A program made the position numbers and the translations under genes. Positions 36,912 through 45,760 of a DNA stretch of 64,000 nt are shown piece after piece (position 1 is the stretch's first letter; every line of letters begins with the position of its first letter). Source of the DNA: Aromatoleum toluolicum (GTDB lineage: Bacteria > Pseudomonadota > Gammaproteobacteria > Burkholderiales > Rhodocyclaceae); NCBI RefSeq assembly GCF_012911005.2, contig NZ_WTVS01000018.1, forward strand, positions 27,248 to 91,247, given 5' to 3'. The notes under the pieces were generated by a model, which did no database searches, was not told the DNA's origin, and saw nothing but the letters and a program-made list of their open reading frames with translations.

Positions 36912-37811
36912 ATGCCGACCGACCACGCCACAGAAATCCTCAAGCATCCGGGTGCCTTCGTGCTCCGGACGCTGAAGGCGTTCCGCGCCAACCAAGGCCT
37001 GCTGCTGGCCGGCGCAATCGCCTATTACGCGCTGCTATCGACCGTGCCGCTGCTCATCCTCACCGTGATCGGGCTGTCCCACATCATCGGCGAGGACGAG
37101 TTGCTGCAGACCCTCGGGCGTTACCTCGAATGGCTGCTGCCGGGCCAGTCCCATGCGATCGTGGCGGAACTGGCGAATTTCCTCGCACACCGCGAGGTCA
37201 TCGGCTGGGTGTTGCTCGCCACCATGCTGTTCTTCAGCTCATTGGCCTTCACCGTGCTGGAGAACGCGATGTCGGTGATCTTCCACCACCGGGTGGCGAT
37301 CAGGCGGCGCCACTTCCTCGTCTCGGCCGTGATGCCGTATGTCTACATCCTGTTCCTCGCCTTCGGCCTGCTGCTGGCGACGCTGGTGGCGGGCAGCCTG
37401 CAGGCCATGGGCGAGGAACGGGTGGAGCTCCTCGGGCGCAGCTGGTCGCTCGGCGGCGTGTCCGGCGTGCTGCTCTATCTGCTCGGTCTCGCGGGCGAAA
37501 TCTTCATGCTGACTTCGGTCTATCTCGTGATGCCGGTGGGCCGGCTGTCGCTGCAACACGCCCTGCTCGGCGCGGTCACCGCGGCGCTGCTGTGGGAGCT
37601 GTCGCGCCATGTGCTCGTGTGGTACTTCGCCACGCTGTCGCAGATCAGCACCGTGTACGGCTCCCTGACGACGGCGATCGCGGTTCTGCTGAGCCTGGAG
37701 GTTGCGGCGACCCTGCTGCTGCTGGGCGCGCAGGTCATCGCGGAATACGAACGCAGCGGCACTGGCGACCCCGACGCACGCCCGCAGCCGTTCACGACCG
37801 GGCAGGGCTGA
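36912..37811 (+). CDS. YihY/virulence factor BrkB family inner-membrane protein
   Basis: About 299 residues with six to seven hydrophobic helices. The YihY family signature is the start of helix 1, LLLAGAIAYYALLSTVPLLILTV, and HHRVAIRRRHFLVSAVMPYVYILFLAFG. The N-terminal KHPGAFVLRTLKAFRANQG is also typical. Often misannotated as RNase BN; its function is not established. A GTG at 36894 gives a six-residue longer form. It runs opposite to the flanking urea genes and ends 14 bp before urtE (convergent). Confidence 0.9.
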   Translation: MPTDHATEILKHPGAFVLRTLKAFRANQGLLLAGAIAYYALLSTVPLLILTVIGLSHIIGEDELLQTLGRYLEWLLPGQSHAIVAELANFLAHREVIGWVLLATMLFFSSLAFTVLENAMSVIFHHRVAIRRRHFLVSAVMPYVYILFLAFGLLLATLVAGSLQAMGEERVELLGRSWSLGGVSGVLLYLLGLAGEIFMLTSVYLVMPVGRLSLQHALLGAVTAALLWELSRHVLVWYFATLSQISTVYGSLTTAIAVLLSLEVAATLLLLGAQVIAEYERSGTGDPDARPQPFTTGQG

Positions 37812-37824
37812 CCGGAGCTCGACG

Positions 37825-38517
37825 TTATACCGACAGCGCCTCGCGCACGCCGTCCGCGTCCATGTTGGCGCCCTCCCCGCGCATCACGATCTCGCCGCGT
37901 TCCATCACGAGGTATTGGTCGGCGAGCGAGCGGGCGAAGTCGTAATACTGTTCGACGAGCAAGATGGCCATCTCGCCGGTTTCGGCGAGGCTGCGGATGG
38001 CGCGCTCGATATCCTTGATGATCGACGGCTGGATACCCTCGGTGGGTTCGTCGAGGATCAGCAGTCTCGGTCCGAAGGCGAGCGCGCGGCCGATCGCGAG
38101 CTGTTGCTGCTGCCCACCGGAGAGGTCGCCGCCACGCCGGCCGAGCATCTGGCGCAGCACCGGAAACATGTCGAAGATGCGCGCAGGCAGCGGAGTGCCG
38201 CGCGGCCGGCTGGCGAGGCCCATCAACAGGTTTTCCTCGACGGTGAGACGCGGAAATATCTCGCGCCCCTGCGGCACGAAGCCGATACCGGCGTGCACGC
38301 GAGCGTGCGAGGGCGCGCGGGTGATGTCCGCGCCGCCGAAGGTGACCTTGCCGCTGGCAGCAGGCACCAGTCCCATCAGGGTCTTCAGCAGCGTGGTCTT
38401 GCCCACGCCGTTGCGCCCGAGCAGCGTCGTGACCTTGCCAAGCGGCACATCGAACGAAAGACCCCGCAGGATGTGGCTACCGCCATAGTATTGATTCAGG
38501 TTGTCGACCGTCAGCAT
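37825..38517 (-). CDS. urtE: Urea ABC transporter ATPase UrtE
   Basis: UrtE (230 residues) is one of two ATPases of the urea importer. Walker A is GRNGVGKTT and the signature is LSGGQQQQLAIGRAL; Walker B is LLILDEPTEG. The start MLTVDNLNQYYGGSHILRGLSF is characteristic of UrtE. It is the last gene of urtABCDE, separated from urtD by 384 bp of repeat-bearing intergenic DNA. It may therefore be expressed less than, or separately from, the rest. Confidence 0.96.
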   Translation of the reverse strand: MLTVDNLNQYYGGSHILRGLSFDVPLGKVTTLLGRNGVGKTTLLKTLMGLVPAASGKVTFGGADITRAPSHARVHAGIGFVPQGREIFPRLTVEENLLMGLASRPRGTPLPARIFDMFPVLRQMLGRRGGDLSGGQQQQLAIGRALAFGPRLLILDEPTEGIQPSIIKDIERAIRSLAETGEMAILLVEQYYDFARSLADQYLVMERGEIVMRGEGANMDADGVREALSV

Positions 38518-38561
38518 ATTCCCTGCCTTTCAACACAACACACAGATAAGCCCCGCAGCCA

Positions 38562-38672
38562 GCCGGATGTGGCGGGTGTTTGCGCAAGGGCGAGGACTGT
38601 CTGAGCGCAAGCGCGGAAGCGCGCTGCTGCGCGAGTTCCGCAGCCCTGGAGCAAATACCCGCCACATCCGGC
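38562..38672. repeat. Palindromic-ended intergenic repeat, copy B
   Basis: This 111-bp element has 22-bp terminal arms that pair at 21 of 22 positions (GCCGGATGTGGCGGGTGTTT... against ...ATACCCGCCACATCCGGC). The core includes GGACTGTCTGAGCGCAAGC. It is the best preserved of the three copies. Confidence 0.85.
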
Positions 38673-38750
38673 GATTACTCCCCCGACCTCCCAGCACCGC
38701 TTTCACAATCGCCCCAAATTCCGCGAGCGATCGGGTCTTGCTGCTAACCG

Positions 38751-38860
38751 CCGGCCACAGGGGGTATTCCCTCCGCGGCTGCGGAACTCGCGGGACGGCG
38801 CGCTTCCGCGCCTCCGCTCAGACAGTCCTCGCCGCTCCGGGAACACCCCCTATGTCCGGC
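38751..38860. repeat. Palindromic-ended intergenic repeat, copy C (inverted)
   Basis: This 110-bp copy lies in the opposite orientation to B, 78 bp away. Read in reverse complement it begins GCCGGACATAGGGGGTGTT and contains GGACTGTCTGAGCGGAGGC. Together B and C form a large inverted repeat. Confidence 0.8.
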
Positions 38861-38901
38861 TTGCGGTGTTCGTTATCGAAGACCGCTTCATTCTTTCTTT
38901 C

Positions 38902-39756
38902 TCAGCGGCCCAGATACACCTCGATCACGCGCGGGTCCTCCTGCACCTCCGCGAGATCCCCTTCCGCGAGCACCGATCCCTCGCACAACACCGTCACCTT
39001 CCCGCCCAGCGCCTCCACGAACGCCATGTCGTGCTCCACGACGACCAGCGAATGCTTGCCGGCGAGACTCACGAACAACTCCGCCGTGCGCTCCGTCTCA
39101 TCGTCCGTCATGCCCGCTACCGGCTCGTCCAGCAGCAAGAGCTTCGGCTCCTGCATCAGCAACATGCCGATCTCCAGCCACTGCTTCTGGCCATGCGACA
39201 ACAGCCCCGCCGGGCGGTCCGCCTCGCGGTCGAGGCGGATCTGCGTCAGCACCGCCGCGATGCGGTCACGGTCGTCGTCGAAGAGCTGCGCGAACAGCGT
39301 CCGGCGCACGCGCTTGTCGGCCTTCATCGCCAGCTCCAGGTTCTCGAACGCCGTGTGCTGCTCGAAGATCGTCGGTTTCTGGAACTTGCGCCCGATGCCC
39401 GCGTGCGCGATCTGCGGCTCGGTCAGGCGCGTCAGGTCGATCGTCTGGCCGAAAAACGCCTTGCCCGAATCGGGCCGCGTCTTGCCGGTGATGACGTCCA
39501 TCATCGTCGTCTTGCCGGCGCCGTTGGGCCCGATGATGCAGCGCAGCTCGCCGGCATCGATCGCAAGGCTCAGCTGGTTCAGTGCGCGGAAGCCGTCGAA
39601 GCTCACCGTGATGTCCTCGAGATAGAGGATCACGTTGTGCGACAGGTCCAGCGCCCCCGGCTCGACGACGTGGCTGGTCGAGGCGTTGCCGCTCCAGTTC
39701 TCGCGCTGGTCCTCGCTCTCCATCGCGGAGCGCTCGAAATCGGTGACGACGCTCAT
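38902..39756 (-). CDS. urtD: Urea ABC transporter ATPase UrtD
   Basis: UrtD (284 residues) is the second ATPase of the urea importer. Walker A is GPNGAGKTT, and the signature LSHGQKQWLEIGMLL, with His in place of the usual Gly, is distinctive of UrtD. The family phrase LYLEDITVSFDGFRALNQLSL is near the N-terminus. It overlaps urtC by 4 bp. An extra N-terminal stretch of about 40 residues (MSVVTDFERSAMESEDQRE...) precedes the ABC core. Confidence 0.95.
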   Translation of the reverse strand: MSVVTDFERSAMESEDQRENWSGNASTSHVVEPGALDLSHNVILYLEDITVSFDGFRALNQLSLAIDAGELRCIIGPNGAGKTTMMDVITGKTRPDSGKAFFGQTIDLTRLTEPQIAHAGIGRKFQKPTIFEQHTAFENLELAMKADKRVRRTLFAQLFDDDRDRIAAVLTQIRLDREADRPAGLLSHGQKQWLEIGMLLMQEPKLLLLDEPVAGMTDDETERTAELFVSLAGKHSLVVVEHDMAFVEALGGKVTVLCEGSVLAEGDLAEVQEDPRVIEVYLGR

Positions 39757-40979
39757 GCCTCGGCTCCCTTGACGGCGGGAAGCTCGGCCGGATCCTTCGC
39801 CGACGACCTCGCGGCGGATACTGGCCGGGCGTCGCGATGCACAGTGGGGACCGGTGGCGCATCGGGCGCCGCGGCCGGCCGCGCACGCAGCCGGCGCCAC
39901 AGGCCGACGACGCCATCGGGCAGGTACAGCGTCACCGCGATGAACAGGAAACCGAGGAAGAACGGCCAGTACTCCGGAAAGGACATCGTGAACCAGCTCT
40001 TCGCGAGGTTCACGATCCCGGCGCCGAGCACCGCACCGACGAGCGTGCCGCGCCCGCCGACGGCGACCCACACGGCGATCTCGATCGAGTTCGCGGGGCT
40101 CATCTCGGACGGGTTGATGATGCCCACTTGCGGCACGTACAGCGCGCCGGCCAGCCCGCACAGCACCGCCGACAGCGTCCACATGAAGAGCTTGTAGTGC
40201 AGCGGGTTGTAGCCGATGAACATCACGCGGCTCTCGGCGTCGCGGATCGCCGCGAGCACGCGGCCGAAGCGCGACGTGACGAGGTAGCGGCCGAGCACGA
40301 GGCAGGCCATCAGGAGCGCCGCCGACAGCGCGAACAACGTCGCGCGCATCTCCGGCGAGGTGATGCTGTAGCCGAGGATGCGCTTGAAGTCGGTGAAGCC
40401 GTTGTTGCCGCCGAAGCCGGTCTCGTTGCGGAAGAACAGCAGCATCGCGGCGTAGGTCAGCGCCTGCGTGATGATCGAGAAATACACCCCCTTGATGCGC
40501 GAGCGGAACGCGAACCAGCCGAACGCGAAAGCGACCAGTCCCGGCACCGCGCCGACCAGCAACAGCGTCCCCAGGAAGGAGTCGGAGCCCGCCCAGTACC
40601 AGGGCAGCTCCTTCCAGTCGAGGAACACCATGAAGTCCGGCAGATCGCTCTGGTAGCTGCCGTCGCGGCCGATCTGGCGCATCAGGTACATGCCGAAGGC
40701 GTAGCCGCCGAGCGCGAAGAAGAGGCCGTGGCCGAGGCTGAGGATGCCCGCGTAGCCCCAGATCAGGTCCATTGCGACGGCGACGACCATGTAGCACAGG
40801 ATCTTGCCGAGCAGGCTCACGCTGTAGGCCGACAGGTGCAGCGGGTGGGCCTCCGCCAGCACCGCGTGCGCGACCGGCACGGCAATCCAGGTAATCGCGG
40901 CGAAGACCGCCAGCGCGATCCAGCCCGCGCGCGGGGTGCTGTGCAGGATTCGTAGCGTCAATGGGGTGCGCATCGGCAA
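39753..40979 (-). CDS. urtC: Urea ABC transporter permease UrtC
   Basis: UrtC (408 residues) is a branched-chain-amino-acid-type permease. It carries AVAMDLIWGYAGILSLGHGLFFALGGYAFGMYLMR and the EAA-like loop AIRDAESRVMFIGYNPLHYKL, both typical of UrtC. It ends in a long Ala/Pro-rich cytoplasmic tail. It lies 4 bp downstream of urtB and overlaps urtD. It forms the membrane channel with UrtB. Confidence 0.95.
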   Translation of the reverse strand: MPMRTPLTLRILHSTPRAGWIALAVFAAITWIAVPVAHAVLAEAHPLHLSAYSVSLLGKILCYMVVAVAMDLIWGYAGILSLGHGLFFALGGYAFGMYLMRQIGRDGSYQSDLPDFMVFLDWKELPWYWAGSDSFLGTLLLVGAVPGLVAFAFGWFAFRSRIKGVYFSIITQALTYAAMLLFFRNETGFGGNNGFTDFKRILGYSITSPEMRATLFALSAALLMACLVLGRYLVTSRFGRVLAAIRDAESRVMFIGYNPLHYKLFMWTLSAVLCGLAGALYVPQVGIINPSEMSPANSIEIAVWVAVGGRGTLVGAVLGAGIVNLAKSWFTMSFPEYWPFFLGFLFIAVTLYLPDGVVGLWRRLRARPAAAPDAPPVPTVHRDARPVSAARSSAKDPAELPAVKGAEA

Positions 40980-40983
40980 GACC

Positions 40984-42594
40984 TCAGCTGTCCGCGAAGC
41001 GGCCCTTGAGGGCGAAGATGCCCTGCGGCCGTTTCTGGATGAACACGATGATGAACACCAGCACCAAGATCTTCGCGATCACCGCGCCGGCCCAGCCTTC
41101 GAGGAACTTCGCGACGATCCCGAGCCCCAGCGCCGCCCACACCGCGCCGGCGAGCTGGCCGACGCCGCCCAGCACGACCACCATGAAGGCATCGACGATG
41201 TAGCCTGAACCCATCGCCGGGCCGACGTTGGCGATCTGCGACAGCGCGAGCCCGCCGAGGCCCGCCACCCCCGAGCCGATCGCGAACGCGAGCGTATCGA
41301 CGCGCGCGGTGGGCACGCCGACGCAACCCGCCATCGCGCGGTTCTGCGTCACCGCGCGCACGAACATCCCGAGGCGCGTCTTCTGCATCATCAACCAGAT
41401 GAGCAACAGCACGAACACCGCGAAGCCGACGATCACGATGCGGTTCCACGGCAGCACGACGCCCGCTGCGAGCTCGATGCCGCCCGACATCCACGCCGGG
41501 TTCGCGAGCTCGACGTTCTGCGGGCCGAATACGACGCGCGCGCCCTGGATCAGCACCAGCGACAGCCCCCAGGTCGCGAGCAGGCTCTCCAGCGGCCGGC
41601 CGTAGAGGTGGCGCAGAACGAGGCGCTCCATCGCGACGCCGACCAGCGCGGCGGCGAGGAAGGCAGCGGGAATCGCCGCCGCGACGTACCAGTCCACGTA
41701 GGCCGGCAGGTAGCTGCGGAACAGCCCCTGCACGAGGAAGGTCGCGTACGCGCCGACCATCAGCAGCTCGCCGTGCGCCATGTTGATCACGCCCATGACG
41801 CCATAGGTGATCGCCAACCCGAGCGCCGCGAGCAGCAGGATCGAGCCCAGCGACAGGCCCGAGAACAGCGTGCCGACGGTCTCGGCGGTGGCGATGCGGC
41901 GGTCGATCGCGTGGATCGCCATGTCGGCGGCGGCGCGCACTTCGCCGTTCGGTTCGACCCACACGTCGCCCTGCTTCTCCAGCAGCGCCGCGAGCAGGGC
42001 CTTCACCGCGGGATCGGAGGACTCGCCCAGCGCCCGCGCCGCCTTCAGGCGCTGCGCCGGGTCGGCGGACGAGAGGTTCACGCGCGCCGCCGCACGCGCG
42101 AGCACGCCGCGGATCTCGTCGTCGGCTTCGTTCGCCAGGGCGCGCTCGAACAGCGGTAGCAGCGATTGCCCGGCATTGTCGGCCAGCGTGCGCGCGGCCG
42201 CGAGACGCTCGCCGCGATCGGCCGAGGCAAGCGCCAGCGCGGCCCGCGCCGTGCCGAGTGCGCGGCGCACGCGATTATTCACGGTGAGGGTTTCCACCGC
42301 GCTCGCCGCGAGCGCCAGGGCCTCGCCGTTCGCCGCGGCGACGACGGACTCGCCCTGCACGATCACGGCGCGGCCGCCGGCGACGCCCAGCGCGCCCGCT
42401 TCGAGCGCATCGAGCACGCGGCGCGCGTCCTCGCCGCCCGCGACGCCGAGCGCCTCGATCGTGTCGAGCCGGCTCTGGAAATCGCCCGCGAGACCCGCCA
42501 AGCTCGCCTCGTCGAGCGCGGCGCGCGCCGGCGCGACGAGGAACGCCAGCACCAGCGCGCAGGCGCACAGCAGTCGTGGCAGAGGCAGTCGCAT
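40984..42594 (-). CDS. urtB: Urea ABC transporter permease UrtB
   Basis: UrtB (536 residues) begins with a signal-like segment (MRLPLPRLLCACALVLAFLVAPARAA) and a roughly 200-residue extracytoplasmic domain of Ala-rich helices (HEAT-like in appearance), followed by the permease. The permease part contains LGLAITYGVMGVINMAHGELLMVGAYATF. The extra N-terminal domain is typical of UrtB. It lies 245 bp after urtA, with a hairpin in between. Confidence 0.93.
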   Translation of the reverse strand: MRLPLPRLLCACALVLAFLVAPARAALDEASLAGLAGDFQSRLDTIEALGVAGGEDARRVLDALEAGALGVAGGRAVIVQGESVVAAANGEALALAASAVETLTVNNRVRRALGTARAALALASADRGERLAAARTLADNAGQSLLPLFERALANEADDEIRGVLARAAARVNLSSADPAQRLKAARALGESSDPAVKALLAALLEKQGDVWVEPNGEVRAAADMAIHAIDRRIATAETVGTLFSGLSLGSILLLAALGLAITYGVMGVINMAHGELLMVGAYATFLVQGLFRSYLPAYVDWYVAAAIPAAFLAAALVGVAMERLVLRHLYGRPLESLLATWGLSLVLIQGARVVFGPQNVELANPAWMSGGIELAAGVVLPWNRIVIVGFAVFVLLLIWLMMQKTRLGMFVRAVTQNRAMAGCVGVPTARVDTLAFAIGSGVAGLGGLALSQIANVGPAMGSGYIVDAFMVVVLGGVGQLAGAVWAALGLGIVAKFLEGWAGAVIAKILVLVFIIVFIQKRPQGIFALKGRFADS

Positions 42595-42654
42595 GATGTC
42601 CTTGGTCCCCGGACGCCCCGCGCGCTGCCGGGCGTCGTCATCCGCAGAATTCGA

Positions 42655-42684
42655 AGAAAACGGGGCCGGCCGCGACCGGCCCCA
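42655..42684 (-). terminator. Hairpin between urtA and urtB, partial terminator or stabiliser
   Basis: GGGGCCGG pairs perfectly with CCGGCCCC over six bases. On the minus strand it is followed by GTTTTCTTC, a weak T-tract. It lies inside the 245-bp urtA-urtB gap. Such elements make the binding protein more abundant than the permease. Confidence 0.6.
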
Positions 42685-42839
42685 AAAGTGACACGAGGAG
42701 TGATGGCTCGCTTTGCAGCAGGCGGAACGTCCGCCCCCGGGCCGGGCTAGCCGCCGGCCCGGATGTCTCCTCCATCCCCCTTCCTGTTTGTCACGGTCGC
42801 CGTCGTTCCCTGCGGCGCGGTGCCGCCGGGGGACGGCGC

Positions 42840-44093
42840 TTAAAGCTTCTGCTTGCCCTCGTTGCCGGCAATGAACGGGCTCCACGGCTGGGCGCGGATC
42901 GGCTCCTTGGTCTTCCACACCACGTCGAACTGGCCGTCGCCGCGCACTTCGCCGATGTACACCGGCTTGTGCAGGTGGTGGTTGGTCTTGTCCATGGTCA
43001 GCGTGAAGCCCGAGGGCGCCTTGAAGGTCTGCCCGCCGAGCGCCGCGATGACCTTGTCGGTCTCGGTCGACTTGGCCTTCTCGACAGCCTGCTTCCACAT
43101 GTAGATGCCGACATAGGTTGCCTCCATCGGGTCGTTGGTGACCACGGTGTCCGCGTTGGGCACGCCGTTCTTCTTCGCCCATTCCTTGTACTTCTTCGCG
43201 AACGCATCGTTCTCGGGGTTCTTCAGCGTCATGAAGTAGTTCCACGCCGCGAGGTGGCCGACCAGCGGCTTGGTATCGACGCCGCGCAGCTCCTCCTCGC
43301 CGACCGAGAACGCCACCACCGGCACGTCGGTCGCCTTCAGGCCGGCGTTGCCGAGCTCCTTGTAGAAGGGCACGTTCGAGTCGCCGTTGATCGTCGAGAT
43401 CACCGCGGTCTTCTTGCCCTCGGCGGCGAACTTCTTGATCTTCGCGATGATCGTCTGGTAGTCCGAATGGCCGAAGGGGGTGTAGTCCTCCATGATGTCG
43501 GCCTCGGCCACGCCCTTGCTCTTCAGGAAGGCGCGCAGGATCTTGTTCGTCGTGCGCGGATAGACGTAGTCGGTGCCCAGCAGCACGAAGCGCTTCGCGC
43601 CGCCGCCTTCGGCACTCATCAGGTATTCCACGGCGGGGATCGCCTGCTGGTTGGGCGCGGCGCCGGTGTAGAAGACGTTCTTCTCGAGCTCCTCACCCTC
43701 GTACTGCACCGGGTAGAACAGCAGGCCGTTGAGCTCCTTGAACACCGGGTTCACCGACTTGCGCGAGACCGAGGTCCAGCAGCCGAACACCGCGGCGACC
43801 TTGTCCTGGGAAATCAGCTGGCGCGCCTTCTCGGCGAACAGCGGCCAGTTCGACGCCGGATCGACGACCACCGGCTCGAGCTTCTTGCCCATCACGCCGC
43901 CGGCCGCGTTGATCTCCTCGATCGTCATCAGCGCCACGTTCTTCAGCGCGGTCTCGGAGATCGCCATCGTGCCCGACAGCGAATGCAACACGCCGACCTT
44001 GATCGTATCGGCGGCATGAGCGCCGACGGGCAGCCCGATCGCGGCGATCGATGCGGAAAGAGCCAGTGCCTGGACGAAATTGCGACGCTTCAT
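42840..44093 (-). CDS. urtA: Urea ABC transporter substrate-binding protein UrtA
   Basis: UrtA (417 residues) is the periplasmic urea receptor. The signal (MKRRNFVQALALSASIAAIGLPVGAHAA) is Tat/Sec-like. The mature start DTIKVGVLHSLSGTMAISETALKN is a UrtA hallmark, as are EVEYLMSAEGGGAKRFVLLGTDYVYPRTTNKIL. It is the promoter-proximal gene of urtABCDE. A sigma-54 promoter and an NtrC-type site lie upstream (44152-44166 and 44274-44288), which predicts induction by nitrogen limitation. Confidence 0.97.
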   Translation of the reverse strand: MKRRNFVQALALSASIAAIGLPVGAHAADTIKVGVLHSLSGTMAISETALKNVALMTIEEINAAGGVMGKKLEPVVVDPASNWPLFAEKARQLISQDKVAAVFGCWTSVSRKSVNPVFKELNGLLFYPVQYEGEELEKNVFYTGAAPNQQAIPAVEYLMSAEGGGAKRFVLLGTDYVYPRTTNKILRAFLKSKGVAEADIMEDYTPFGHSDYQTIIAKIKKFAAEGKKTAVISTINGDSNVPFYKELGNAGLKATDVPVVAFSVGEEELRGVDTKPLVGHLAAWNYFMTLKNPENDAFAKKYKEWAKKNGVPNADTVVTNDPMEATYVGIYMWKQAVEKAKSTETDKVIAALGGQTFKAPSGFTLTMDKTNHHLHKPVYIGEVRGDGQFDVVWKTKEPIRAQPWSPFIAGNEGKQKL

Positions 44094-44151
44094 CGACGGA
44101 TCCCCCTGATGGAAATTGGTGCAACGCTTGTGCGTTGTCTCCAGTTCCATG

Positions 44152-44166
44152 GCAAGGGATATGCCA
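44152..44166 (-). promoter_or_regulatory. Sigma-54 (-24/-12) promoter of the urea transporter operon
   Basis: On the minus strand the sequence is TGGCATATCCCTTGC, with GG and GC exactly ten bases apart, very close to the consensus TGGCACG-N4-TTGC. Transcription would start near 44140, about 47 bases before the urtA ATG. Position and spacing are ideal. Confidence 0.75.
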
Positions 44167-44273
44167 GATACTACAAGCCGATACTTTTCAACGACTTGCC
44201 TTCAAGACCGGCGCGCCGCACCGACGGCCGGAGCGCTGCCCCGCCCCGTCGTGACGCACTGCATCAACCCAAG

Positions 44274-44288
44274 GCACCAGCCCGGTGC
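44274..44288. promoter_or_regulatory. NtrC enhancer site upstream of urtA
   Basis: GCACCAGCCCGGTGC has arms GCACC and GGTGC with five bases between, the same design as the E. coli glnA NtrC sites. It lies about 135-150 bp upstream of the predicted start, a usual enhancer distance, and just after the trkH stop codon. Confidence 0.65.
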
Positions 44289-44293
44289 GCCGC

Positions 44294-45760
44294 TCAGCGC
44301 CGCCAGAACACCGGCGTCAGCACGACGAGCAGCGTGAAGATCTCCAAGCGCCCGAGGATCATCGTGAAGGAGAGCACCCAGGTCTGGAAGTCGGTCAGCC
44401 CCTGGTAGTTCGACGCCGGGCCGAGCGCGCCGAGGCCCGGGCCGGTGTTGTTGAGACAGGCGACCACGCCCGAGAATGCGGTGATGATGTCCAGCCCGGT
44501 CGCGGTGAGCAGCAGCGTCAGCGACACGATGGTCACCATGTACATGAAGCTGAAGCCCAGCACCGCGTGCAGGATGTCGTCCGACACCGGCTGCCTGCGG
44601 ATGCGCACCGGATGCACCGCCTGCGGGTGCAGCGAGCGCACGATCTCGCGGAACACCTGCTTGTACAGGATCATCGCGCGCATCATCTTGATGCCGCCGC
44701 CGGCCGAACCGGAGCAGGCGATGAAGCTGCCGAGGAACAGCACCCAGATCTGCGCGAACATCGGCCACAGCGTGTAGTCGTAGGTCGCCAGCCCAAGCGA
44801 GGTCGAGATCGACACGACGTGGAAGGCGACGTAGCGCAGCGTGCTGAGGAAGTCCGGGTGGGCGCCGAACTGCATCAGGTAAACCGTGAGCACGACGATG
44901 CTCAGCGCGAGCGTCGCGAAATAAAACGGCAGCTCGGGGTCCGCCAGGTAGGGCCTGAGGCTGCGCCTGGCCAGTGCCAGGTAATGCGTCGCGAAGTTCA
45001 GGCCCGACAGCAGCGCGAACACGATCACGATCATGTCGACCGACACGTTCCCGAAGTGGCCGAGCGAGGCGTCCTTGCTCGAAAAGCCCCCCAGCCCGAC
45101 GACGCTGAAGGTATGGATGATCGCCTCCCAGACGTCCAGCCCGGCGATCCACAGGCTCAGCGCGCAGGCCACGGTGAGCAGGCAGTAGGTCATCCACAGG
45201 CCCTTCGCGGTCTCGGCGATGCGCGGCGTGAGGCTCTGCTCCTTCATCGGCGTCGGCACCTCGACCTTCATCAGCTGCCGCCCGCCGATGCCCAGCAGCG
45301 GCAGGATCGCGACCACCAGCACGATGACGCCCATGCCACCGATCCAGTGCATGAAGGTGCGCCACAGGTTGATCGACACCGGCAGGTGCTCCAGCCCCAC
45401 CAGCACCGTGCCGCCGGTCGCGGTGAGGCCCGACACCGCCTCGAAGTACGCGTCGGTCACCGACAGGTCGGGAATGAAGTCGAGCAGCGGCAGCGCGCCG
45501 AACACCGGCATCACGATCCACGTCAGCGCCACCAGCAGGAAACCGTCGCGCGTGTGCAGGTCGCGCTTGCGCCCGCGCGTCGGCAGCCACATCAGCAGGC
45601 CCGCCGCCAGCGTGATGAGCACCGCGTGGTCGAACGCGACCGTCGCGCCGTCGCCGACGAACCACGACACCGCAAGCGGGAACAGCATCAGCACGGCGAA
45701 CAACATCACGATCAGGCCCAGTGCGTTGAGCACCGGGTGGGAATCTCCGCGCCACCTCAT
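44294..45760 (-). CDS. trkH: Trk-type potassium uptake membrane protein TrkH
   Basis: TrkH (488 residues) is the channel subunit of the Trk/Ktr potassium system. It has four P-loop repeats with selectivity-filter glycines, in ATGGTV, GLGGFS, STSLGLAT and NNTGPGLG. The second membrane helix motif GSGSAGGGIKMMR is also typical. Its start overlaps the trkA stop by 4 bp. It is intact and of normal length. Confidence 0.95.
   Translation of the reverse strand: MRWRGDSHPVLNALGLIVMLFAVLMLFPLAVSWFVGDGATVAFDHAVLITLAAGLLMWLPTRGRKRDLHTRDGFLLVALTWIVMPVFGALPLLDFIPDLSVTDAYFEAVSGLTATGGTVLVGLEHLPVSINLWRTFMHWIGGMGVIVLVVAILPLLGIGGRQLMKVEVPTPMKEQSLTPRIAETAKGLWMTYCLLTVACALSLWIAGLDVWEAIIHTFSVVGLGGFSSKDASLGHFGNVSVDMIVIVFALLSGLNFATHYLALARRSLRPYLADPELPFYFATLALSIVVLTVYLMQFGAHPDFLSTLRYVAFHVVSISTSLGLATYDYTLWPMFAQIWVLFLGSFIACSGSAGGGIKMMRAMILYKQVFREIVRSLHPQAVHPVRIRRQPVSDDILHAVLGFSFMYMVTIVSLTLLLTATGLDIITAFSGVVACLNNTGPGLGALGPASNYQGLTDFQTWVLSFTMILGRLEIFTLLVVLTPVFWRR

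Larger units (their letters stand above)
38518..38901. other. urtD-urtE intergenic region carrying two inverted repeats
   Basis: This 384-bp gap is long for an operon. It holds copies B and C of the palindromic-ended repeat, in opposite orientation, and no supported coding frame. Confidence 0.65.
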
